Below are positions 1-5,323 of a stretch of DNA of 5,936 bases, piece after piece. This stretch comes from Sphingobacteriaceae bacterium (GTDB taxonomy: Bacteria > Bacteroidota > Bacteroidia > B-17B0 > Aurantibacillaceae). Under the pieces are notes generated by a model, which searched no databases, was not told the DNA's origin, and saw only the letters and a list, made by a program, of their open reading frames with translations. Positions within the stretch are counted from its first letter, which is position 1, and every line of letters begins with the position of its first letter. Both the position numbers and the translations under genes were made by a program. Location of the stretch: the NCBI GenBank assembly GCA_023251695.1, contig JAHEYE010000221.1:1-5936 (forward strand), written 5' to 3'.

Positions 1-270
1 TTCTTGTCCACTTGTTTTACTGCTACTAAACACAATAAAATCATCCCTTTTTACGTTACAAATAACATCCCGCGTTTTAAAGAACTCTATAGGTAAAAAT
101 GGAATCTTTGAATAATGATCGATTGCATCAGCTTTAATGTTTAAAGACTCCGCAAAAGCCTTGTAAACCTTGTTATTTTTGTACTGAAAATTGAAAACTG
201 AAAGGGCCGAATTGTTAAAATCCCGGTCATTTGAAATACTGAAAATGGCATTGATCTCGTCGGCCTCCAT
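1..270 (-). CDS. LuxE-like acyl-protein synthetase / acyltransferase, N-terminal 90 residues (3' truncated by window edge)
   Basis: Reading the minus strand from the ATG at 270 gives 90 uninterrupted codons to the window edge. The protein begins MEADEINAIFSISN and carries FQYKNN (residues 28-33), the hallmark IPFLPIEFFK (56-65), and at the edge FSSSKTSGQ (81-89), which aligns with the Ser/Thr/Gly-rich nucleotide-binding loop (usually FxSSGTTG) of LuxE-type enzymes. In luminous bacteria LuxE activates a fatty acid with ATP and passes it to the reductase. The many Bacteroidota homologues, usually about 320-330 residues, are thought to be cytoplasmic acyl-activating or acyl-transfer enzymes in cell-surface or lipid pathways, so about three quarters of the gene lies outside the window. 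The ATG at 270 is the only nearby in-frame start. It is divergent from the lipoprotein gene with 35 bp between start codons. Family assignment is by recognised motifs; the substrate is unknown. The loop Gly is replaced by Lys85, which is unusual. Confidence 0.8.
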   Translation of the reverse strand, partial: MEADEINAIFSISNDRDFNNSALSVFNFQYKNNKVYKAFAESLNIKADAIDHYSKIPFLPIEFFKTRDVICNVKRDDFIVFSSSKTSGQE

Positions 271-275
271 AATTG

Positions 276-283
276 CAAAATTA
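276..283 (-). promoter_or_regulatory. Bacteroidota-type -7 element TAATTTTG for the LuxE-like gene
   Basis: On the minus strand TAATTTTG matches the Bacteroidota -7 consensus TAnnTTTG exactly and ends 5 nt before the ATG at 270. The usual transcription start would then fall at or next to the start codon, implying a leaderless or very short leader. I see no clear TTG at the expected -33 position, so this rests on the -7 match and its position only. Confidence 0.45.
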
Positions 284-294
284 TGCTTAATTTT
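277..294. repeat. 7-bp inverted repeat AAAATTA-tgct-TAATTTT in the divergent promoter region
   Basis: AAAATTA (277-283) and TAATTTT (288-294) are perfect reverse complements separated by 4 nt. Each arm supplies a -7-like element: TAATTTTG for the minus-strand gene and TAATTTTA (288-295) for the plus-strand lipoprotein gene, whose ATG follows 10 nt later. It could be a symmetric bidirectional promoter or a regulator site. The arms are A/T only, so chance is possible. Confidence 0.35.
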
Positions 295-305
295 ATAGAT
301 AGAAT

Positions 306-788
306 ATGATTATTAAAATTAAATACTTTATAGCAGCGGCAATAGCTTTTGGCTGTTTGTTTGCCTGCGTAAAAAAGAAGTCATTTTCACAAAGTCCTGA
401 AATTGAGTTTAAGAGTTTTACCCCATACGGAACCAGTGATACCGCTGATCTGGTAATTGGTTTTTCTGACGGTGATGGAGATATTGGTAAAGAAAAAGAA
501 GATAAGGCGAATAATCTGTTTATGACTTATTATTATTTCAATACCGATTCTAATCGCTTTACAGCTTTCTACAGTAGTTTAATTAACGATACTTTACGCT
601 TACCTTATACCATCAGAAAACCGATTGATGATTATAATGGTAAACCTATCAGTGGAGAAGTAGCCGTTAAAATTAACGGATACAGGGCTTCAAAAACCCA
701 TAAACGTATTAAATACGTATTGTACATTTTAGATAACGGAAATCACCAAAGCAATCTTTTATCGACTCCCGAGCTTAATGTGCCTTAA
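306..788 (+). CDS. Small Bacteroidota lipoprotein with DGDGDIG motif, unknown function
   Basis: A 160-residue protein with a basic start (MIIKIK), a hydrophobic stretch (residues 8-20) and a lipobox LFAC ending at Cys21, followed by KKK. It is therefore probably a lipidated, exported lipoprotein of the inner or outer membrane. The mature part contains FSDGDGDIG (53-61), a signature seen in many uncharacterised Bacteroidota lipoproteins; its alternating Asp residues could bind a cation, but that is inference. The rest is mostly polar and aromatic and looks like beta strands (FMTYYYF, VAVKINGY, IKYVLYILDNG). The length looks complete for this kind of protein, and no catalytic motif is seen. The ATG at 306 is chosen because it opens a complete signal sequence. 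The membrane-protein gene follows after 12 bp on the same strand, so the two are probably co-transcribed. The molecular role is unknown. Confidence 0.85.
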   Translation: MIIKIKYFIAAAIAFGCLFACVKKKSFSQSPEIEFKSFTPYGTSDTADLVIGFSDGDGDIGKEKEDKANNLFMTYYYFNTDSNRFTAFYSSLINDTLRLPYTIRKPIDDYNGKPISGEVAVKINGYRASKTHKRIKYVLYILDNGNHQSNLLSTPELNVP

Positions 789-800
789 GCGTTCTTCTTT

Positions 801-2483
801 ATGAATTTTCTTAAAAAATACATTTGCGAATTAATCTTCGCAATTAATATTTTTTTCATTCCTTTCAACCACGATTTTAAAATCTGGTGGCAGCGTCCGG
901 TTATTAACGATGCCATGGGTTATTATGTTTATTTGCCGGCCACTTTTATTCACCATTCGTTTAATTATGATTTTATTTATGAGCCCTGGAAAAAGCATTA
1001 CCAATACGCGCACAATCACCCAAAAGGTGCTTTTGTTGTTTTCGCGCACGGAAAAGAATTAAACAAATACCCGCCGGGCGTTGCTTACTATCAAATGCCT
1101 TTTTTTCTGATGGCACATGCCTGGACCAAGATAACGGGTGGCGAAGCAGATGGTTATTCGGATACCTATATGTACTTCCTCTGTATTGGCGCTGTATTCT
1201 GGCAATTCATCTTCTTTAAAATACTGCAAAAGATTTTTATCTTTTATAACTTATCAAAAACCACATTTGCCATTTCTGCTCCGCTACTCAGCTTCGGAAC
1301 AAATTTGTGGTTCTATACACAAATATTCGGCACCTATTCACACCTCTATACATTACTAAGTATCAGTTTATTTTTTTACGCGGGTTTAAAGTTTTTTGAT
1401 AGCCAAACCGCTAATAAGACTAAATACTTTTCGTGGATGCTGGTTGGTTTTTCAATCGGCTTAATTACACGGAACATAAACATTATAGCTCTTTTACTTT
1501 TGCCATGTATGGGATTTCAAATAAAAAATTGTTTATCCTATTTCGCAGTCCTCAAAAACAAATCCGCATGGATAGGATTATTTCTATCGCTTGGTTTAAT
1601 TTTTTCAATGTTCATTTTCTGGAAAATACAAACCGGACATTGGATGGTTGATTCATATCCGGATGAACATTTTAATTGGGCAAAGCCTGAACTCCTGAAA
1701 AATTTATTTTCTCCTCACAAAGGCTGGTTCTTTTATACACCTCTTGCACTCCTGGGACTGCTCGGATTATTTTATACCCCAAAGAAAACTGCATTAAATC
1801 TTTTATTGGTTCTTGCCCTTGTTGTTTATCTCACTTCATCCTGGTGGTGCTGGGATTATGGAACCGCGTTTTCGATGCGCGCTTATATTGATTGGTACCT
1901 GATTGTTTCGATAGGTCTTGGCTTTTTGTTTGAACGTTTGATTCATAAAAAGACATTACTCGTTGCCTTGCTTTCACTCTGTTTATTCCTAACGGCGATA
2001 AATCTTTTGCAGTCGGTGCAATTTATGCGTGGAATTATAAGTGGTAGCAGCCAGGGTATTGAATATACAATGAAGAATTTCTTCCGGCTTCGTCCTATTC
2101 TGGAATACCCCGTTTCAAAAAATGTGACTGAAGCAAGTAAACTGATATCAAATGATTTTAATGATGATAAGCAAAGGCCATATGCTGTTTGCAATCAGGA
2201 GAACCAGTTCTCAAAGGGTTTACAATTAAGTATGAGCGACTATTTAAAAGGAGAAAGTTACAATCACATAAGGTACGGAGCTACTATAGAGCTTAATGAA
2301 CTTAACAATCAAATTCTTTTGTGTGTTTCGGTAACCGACCAAAAAGACAGTCTGCTTCTGTGGAAACAAACCGAAATCAACAGAACAGTATTAGCTAATA
2401 GACGAAAATCTGCCTCAGCCTTTACCACCCGGTTCAAAAATTGCTGTGTTTTTCTGGCAACCCAAGGGAAATACAGAATGTAA
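801..2483 (+). CDS. Polytopic membrane protein, GT-C glycosyltransferase-like; C-terminus frameshifted
   Basis: The uninterrupted frame encodes 560 residues. Roughly ten hydrophobic segments lie between residues 10 and 404 (near 10-22, 122-140, 156-175, 181-199, 209-239, 256-277, 309-326, 331-349, 365-381 and 386-404), followed by a soluble region of about 150 residues. Features typical of Bacteroidota GT-C-like proteins are NDAMGYYVYLP (36-46) with Asp37 in the first outer loop, KYPPGVAYYQMPFFL (89-103), GLITRNINI, FSPHKGWFFYTP, and SSWWCWDYGTAFSMRAYID (346-364). Such enzymes move sugars from polyprenyl-phosphate carriers to acceptors on the outer face of the inner membrane; donor and acceptor cannot be told here. 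The family assignment is by overall pattern and is moderate. The last 27 residues, from Arg534 on, look unlike a real protein end. A convincing ending (FFWQPKGN, CKIDDLYIEFI) lies in the next frame to 2529, giving about 575 residues if one base near 2400 is skipped. It probably shares a transcript with the lipoprotein gene upstream. Confidence 0.8.
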   Translation: MNFLKKYICELIFAINIFFIPFNHDFKIWWQRPVINDAMGYYVYLPATFIHHSFNYDFIYEPWKKHYQYAHNHPKGAFVVFAHGKELNKYPPGVAYYQMPFFLMAHAWTKITGGEADGYSDTYMYFLCIGAVFWQFIFFKILQKIFIFYNLSKTTFAISAPLLSFGTNLWFYTQIFGTYSHLYTLLSISLFFYAGLKFFDSQTANKTKYFSWMLVGFSIGLITRNINIIALLLLPCMGFQIKNCLSYFAVLKNKSAWIGLFLSLGLIFSMFIFWKIQTGHWMVDSYPDEHFNWAKPELLKNLFSPHKGWFFYTPLALLGLLGLFYTPKKTALNLLLVLALVVYLTSSWWCWDYGTAFSMRAYIDWYLIVSIGLGFLFERLIHKKTLLVALLSLCLFLTAINLLQSVQFMRGIISGSSQGIEYTMKNFFRLRPILEYPVSKNVTEASKLISNDFNDDKQRPYAVCNQENQFSKGLQLSMSDYLKGESYNHIRYGATIELNELNNQILLCVSVTDQKDSLLLWKQTEINRTVLANRRKSASAFTTRFKNCCVFLATQGKYRM

Positions 2484-2529
2484 GATTGACGACCTGTATA
2501 TTGAGTTTATAAAAGCTGGGATCGAATAA
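2401..2529 (+). other. Out-of-frame native C-terminus of the membrane protein (apparent frameshift near 2400)
   Basis: This stretch has no start of its own. Read in the frame one base ahead of the upstream gene it encodes 42 residues: DENLPQPLPPGSKIAVFF, then WQPKGNTECKIDDLYIEF, then IKAGIE and a TAA at 2527-2529. It has the alternating beta-strand pattern and the IDD-x-x-IEF ending expected for the soluble tail of such membrane proteins. The same frame is closed upstream by TAG at 2392-2394, so the shift must lie between about 2395 and 2403. Removing A2400 joins LAN (ending at residue 533) directly to DENLPQ. The repaired stop abuts the stop codon of the convergent dehydrogenase gene at 2530. 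Confidence 0.7.
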
Positions 2530-3474
2530 CTATTTTTTTAGCACAGCAATCATCTTCTCAGCAAGTATTTTACTTATTCTGTAATTCGATTCGTGAGTCC
2601 AGCCCGCAATATGCGGACTCAAAACCACTTTATCGCTTTTGATTAAATACTGCATCGGCGCAGGTAACTTTGAGGTATCCAGATTTTCAAACGATATGGA
2701 TTCGTACTCTAAAACATCGAGACAAGCTCCTAAAACTTTCCCTGACTCGACTGCATTTACCAAATCGGCCGTATTTAAACATTTACCGCGTGCAGTATTA
2801 AGAATGTAAATATTTTTTTTGAAACGTTGAATGAAATCAGAATTAATAAGGTAATTTGTTTCTTGAGTTAATGGCACATGAAGACTAACAATATCGCATT
2901 CATTGTACAATTGCTCCATTGTACTTTCTTTTATAGTAGCTGAACCAAAATCTTTTTTGTATTTATCGTACACCAATATTTTACAGCCAAAACATGCAAG
3001 ACGCTGCGCAAAAGATGAACCCATGTTACCATAACCTATTATACCAATGGTTTTCCCGAATATCTCCACTCCTCTATTTTGCGAACGAAGCCAAATCCCT
3101 CTTCTCACTTCATCATCAACTCTTTTTAAATTATTGAATAGCATTAACAGCATTCCCATGGCATGTTCAGCAACAGCGTCACGGTTTCCTTCCGGAGCGC
3201 TGACACAGGTGATGCCTTTTGATTTCGCATAATCAACATCAATATTTTCCATTCCTGCCCCTGCTCGGCCAATGCATTTCATTTTTTTTGCGGAATCAAT
3301 AATTTCAGGTGTGATCTTAAATTTACTTCGTAATACTAGACCATCGTAATCAGGAATAATTTTTTTTAACTCATCCGCAGTTCTATCCCAAAACAAATCG
3401 CAATGAAAACCTGATGCATTCAATGTTTCGTGAAGCACTTCATGATTCGAATCAGCTAAAAGAATTTTTATCAT
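2530..3474 (-). CDS. D-isomer-specific 2-hydroxyacid dehydrogenase (phosphoglycerate-dehydrogenase-like, no ACT domain)
   Basis: A complete 314-residue cytoplasmic NAD-dependent oxidoreductase. The N-terminal substrate-binding lobe includes IGRAGAGMENID (68-79). The Rossmann lobe begins near GKTIGIIGYGNMG (140-152), with the GxGxxG loop at 147-152 and Asp170 (VYD) at the strand end that usually selects NAD over NADP. The catalytic set is present: Arg229 in NTARG, Glu258 in DVLEYE and His288 in SPHIAGWT. The family interconverts 2-hydroxy and 2-keto acids. SerA (3-phosphoglycerate to 3-phosphohydroxypyruvate, serine synthesis) is the closest familiar relative, but the short length without an ACT regulatory domain and the absence of serC nearby leave the substrate open. 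There are about seven more residues between Glu258 and His288 than in E. coli SerA, as I recall that protein. The ATG at 3474 follows a promoter-like element. The gene is convergent with the membrane protein and divergent from dnaB. Confidence 0.9.
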   Translation of the reverse strand: MIKILLADSNHEVLHETLNASGFHCDLFWDRTADELKKIIPDYDGLVLRSKFKITPEIIDSAKKMKCIGRAGAGMENIDVDYAKSKGITCVSAPEGNRDAVAEHAMGMLLMLFNNLKRVDDEVRRGIWLRSQNRGVEIFGKTIGIIGYGNMGSSFAQRLACFGCKILVYDKYKKDFGSATIKESTMEQLYNECDIVSLHVPLTQETNYLINSDFIQRFKKNIYILNTARGKCLNTADLVNAVESGKVLGACLDVLEYESISFENLDTSKLPAPMQYLIKSDKVVLSPHIAGWTHESNYRISKILAEKMIAVLKK

Positions 3475-3478
3475 CGCT

Positions 3479-3486
3479 CAAAATTA
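3479..3486 (-). promoter_or_regulatory. Bacteroidota-type -7 element TAATTTTG for the hydroxyacid dehydrogenase gene
   Basis: On the minus strand TAATTTTG is an exact match to TAnnTTTG and ends 4 nt before the ATG at 3474. With its flank it reads GCTTAATTTTG, almost the same as GCATAATTTTG in front of the LuxE-like gene. A leaderless transcript is implied if it is used. A -33 TTG is not evident, so confidence is limited. Confidence 0.45.
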
Positions 3487-3570
3487 AGCATTACTAAATT
3501 GAAACGGATTTTAAAAAATATTCTTATGAGAAAATTGGCACATGTGTTGTTTATAAGATAAAGCCGGGCC

Positions 3571-3611
3571 TATTAACAATTCATGGCAGCTTCAAACGGG
3601 GTTATTAACAA
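3571..3611 (+). repeat. Two copies of TATTAACAA, 32 bp apart
   Basis: TATTAACAA occurs at 3571-3579 and again at 3603-3611, a spacing of 32 bp or about three helical turns. Reverse-complement-like boxes (TTGTTAA at 3645-3651 and TTGTTATTA at 3656-3664) follow downstream, so the set may be binding sites for one protein. Low-complexity sequence makes chance a real alternative. Confidence 0.4.
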
Positions 3612-3639
3612 AAATGGTATTAGTAGTCAGGATTTTAAA

Positions 3640-3661
3640 ATTCGTTGTTAATTCGTTGTTA
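3640..3661 (+). repeat. Perfect tandem repeat of ATTCGTTGTTA (2 x 11 bp)
   Basis: ATTCGTTGTTA at 3640-3650 is repeated exactly and without a gap at 3651-3661. The 11-bp period is close to one DNA turn, so both copies would show the same face to a protein. It lies 67 bp before the dnaB start codon. It may be an operator or a recent slippage duplication. Confidence 0.6.
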
Positions 3662-3670
3662 TTAGCCTGT

Positions 3671-3709
3671 TAATTGCACTTTTTTCGTAACTTGAACTAA
3701 TAATTGCAC
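3671..3709 (+). repeat. Two copies of TAATTGCAC, 30 bp apart, just upstream of dnaB
   Basis: TAATTGCAC occurs at 3671-3679 and 3701-3709. The second copy ends 19 nt before the dnaB ATG and is followed by ATTTG, so CACATTTG (3707-3714) is a one-mismatch version of the -7 consensus TAnnTTTG. The first copy would then lie around -40. A promoter or operator role is inferred from position only. Confidence 0.4.
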
Positions 3710-3728
3710 ATTTGCCTCCCTTTGAATT

Positions 3729-5312
3729 ATGAATCAAGACAACCAAAATAAAACCCGCAAACGTATTGTAACAACAACCGGAATTCCGGTAAACGAAATA
3801 GGCAAATTGCCTCCGCAATCAGTAGAACTTGAAGAAGCTGTATTAGGAGCCATGTTACTCGAGAAAGAAGCCCTTAGTACTGTTATCGATATTTTATCTC
3901 CCGAAAGTTTTTACAAAGAACAAAACGGAAAAGTATTTAATGCCATCGTAAATCTGTTTAACCGATCTGAACCTGTAGATATTTTAACGGTTACACAAGA
4001 ATTAAAACGTACCGGCGAACTTGAATTTGTTGGAGGTTCGTATTACGTTTCTGCTTTAACAAACCGCATTGCTTCTTCAGCGAACATCGAGTTTCACGCG
4101 CGTGTAGTGGCTCAAAAATTCTTACAGCGCGAGTTAATACGCATCGGTACCGAAACTATTAAAACAGCCTACGAAGACAGCACCGATGTTTTTGAATTAT
4201 TAGACCATACAACACGGAATATTTTTGAAATACTCGATTCAAACGTGCGAAAACAGCATGACAAAATGAGTACTTTAATTGTAAAAGCACTCGATGAAAT
4301 TGATGCTGCAGCAAATCAGAAAGACGGATTAATTGGTGTTCCTTCCGGCTTTACAGCATTAGACAGAATTACGGGAGGCTGGCAAAAATCTGATTTATTA
4401 ATTTTGGCGTCACGTCCCGGTATGGGTAAAACAGCTTTCGTTGTTACCATGGCCAAAAACGCAGCTGTTGAATTTAAAAAACCGGTTGCACTTTTTTCAT
4501 TGGAGATGTCATCCGTTCAATTAGTGAAACGATTGATTTCGAGCGAAACTGAATTGCCTCAGGATAAAATTTTAAAAGGTAATCTTGAACCTTACGAATA
4601 TCAGCAGTTACACGAACGTATTAAAAAATTATCAACTGCTCCGTTATACATAGATGATACACCTGCCCTTTCGATTTTTGAATTGCGCGCTAAAGCACGC
4701 CGTTTAAAAGAGAATCAGAAAATTGAATTAATCATTATTGATTATTTGCAATTAATGGGTGGCGATAATAATAAAGGCGGTAACCGTGAACAGGAAATCA
4801 GTCAGATTTCACGCGGCTTAAAAAGTTTATCGAAAGAATTAGAAATACCAATCATCGCGCTTTCACAGTTAAGCCGTCAGGTAGAAAACCGTCCCGGCGG
4901 AAGCAAACGTCCGCAATTAAGTGACCTCCGTGAATCAGGAGCCATTGAACAGGATGCTGATATGGTAATGTTCATTTACCGTCCGGAATATTACGGACTG
5001 GAAGTTGATGAAAATAACGAACCAACACGTGGCAAAGCTGAGATCATTATCGCCAAAAACCGTCACGGTGCGCTTGAAACTGTTAAGCTCCGTTTCATTG
5101 GACAATACGCAAAGTTTGCTGATTTGGATTATAACGAAGGACAAGATTCGATTTATGGTTCTAATCAAACCAAATCTCTGGAACAGAATACTGATTTTCT
5201 AAATGATTCAGGAACTAAAACCGTGCAATCAAAAAACTGGGATAAAAACGAAGAATCAAATAACGATAGTATAGCAAAAAACGATATTGACGATATTAAT
5301 GAACCGTTTTAA
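3729..5312 (+). CDS. dnaB: Replicative DNA helicase DnaB
   Basis: A complete 527-residue DnaB, the hexameric ATP-driven 5'-3' helicase that unwinds the chromosome at the replication fork and recruits primase. The N-terminal domain starts near LPPQSVELEEAVLGAMLLE (27-45) and runs to about residue 130, followed by the linker helix (about 180-200). The RecA-like motor has Walker A RPGMGKT (229-235, Lys234), the H1a SLEMS with catalytic Glu259, Walker B IIIDYLQLM with Asp338, H3 ALSQLSR with Gln380, H4 RESGAIEQDADMVMF, and KNRHG with Lys443 and the arginine finger Arg445. No intein interrupts the Walker A site, a common intein position. After about residue 468 a 59-residue tail rich in Asp, Asn, Glu and Ser ends in NDIDDINEPF, reminiscent of the SSB C-terminal tip. 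It is longer than E. coli DnaB because of its N-terminal lead and this tail. The upstream region is repeat-rich, and a barrel-protein gene follows after 11 bp. Confidence 0.98.
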   Translation: MNQDNQNKTRKRIVTTTGIPVNEIGKLPPQSVELEEAVLGAMLLEKEALSTVIDILSPESFYKEQNGKVFNAIVNLFNRSEPVDILTVTQELKRTGELEFVGGSYYVSALTNRIASSANIEFHARVVAQKFLQRELIRIGTETIKTAYEDSTDVFELLDHTTRNIFEILDSNVRKQHDKMSTLIVKALDEIDAAANQKDGLIGVPSGFTALDRITGGWQKSDLLILASRPGMGKTAFVVTMAKNAAVEFKKPVALFSLEMSSVQLVKRLISSETELPQDKILKGNLEPYEYQQLHERIKKLSTAPLYIDDTPALSIFELRAKARRLKENQKIELIIIDYLQLMGGDNNKGGNREQEISQISRGLKSLSKELEIPIIALSQLSRQVENRPGGSKRPQLSDLRESGAIEQDADMVMFIYRPEYYGLEVDENNEPTRGKAEIIIAKNRHGALETVKLRFIGQYAKFADLDYNEGQDSIYGSNQTKSLEQNTDFLNDSGTKTVQSKNWDKNEESNNDSIAKNDIDDINEPF

Positions 5313-5323
5313 AAATTAACCTC

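Larger units (their letters stand above)
3475..3728. promoter_or_regulatory. 254-bp divergent intergenic region between the dehydrogenase gene and dnaB
   Basis: AT-rich, with no credible gene. Only tiny reading frames occur, the longest I noticed being 22 codons at 3583-3651. It must hold the promoters of both flanking genes. It contains two copies of TATTAACAA, a tandem 11-bp repeat, reverse-oriented TTGTTA boxes and two copies of TAATTGCAC. No DnaA-box match (TTATNCACA) and no hairpin terminator was found by eye. Confidence 0.6.

Noticed and set aside
283..309. 8-codon frame whose TGA overlaps the lipoprotein ATG, as in translational coupling
   Set aside because: It would start within the proposed promoter element itself, so it is probably not transcribed; chance is the simpler explanation.
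831..1049. Minus-strand open frame inside the membrane-protein gene
   Set aside because: It lies opposite clear membrane-protein coding sequence, has no recognisable domain or promoter, and its residues look like an antisense shadow.
1943..2194. Minus-strand open frame of 83 codons inside the membrane-protein gene
   Set aside because: Fully antisense to conserved-looking coding sequence, with no family features.
2395..2410. Programmed ribosomal frameshift as the explanation for the shifted membrane-protein end
   Set aside because: No slippery heptamer, no visible downstream stem-loop or upstream Shine-Dalgarno stimulator, and this family is not known to use recoding; mutation or assembly error is more likely.
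3583..3651. 22-codon reading frame (MAASNGVINK...) in the intergenic region before dnaB
   Set aside because: Too short, no ribosome-binding or promoter signal specific to it, and it ends inside the repeat; a leader peptide is possible but unsupported.
3475..3728. Possible replication origin next to dnaB
   Set aside because: No DnaA-box-like TTATNCACA sites, no GC-rich/AT-rich unwinding layout and no dnaA or dnaN nearby; the repeats fit an operator better.
4935..5168. Minus-strand open frame opposite the dnaB helicase motifs
   Set aside because: It overlaps the strongly constrained H4 and arginine-finger region of dnaB and is a by-product of that sequence.
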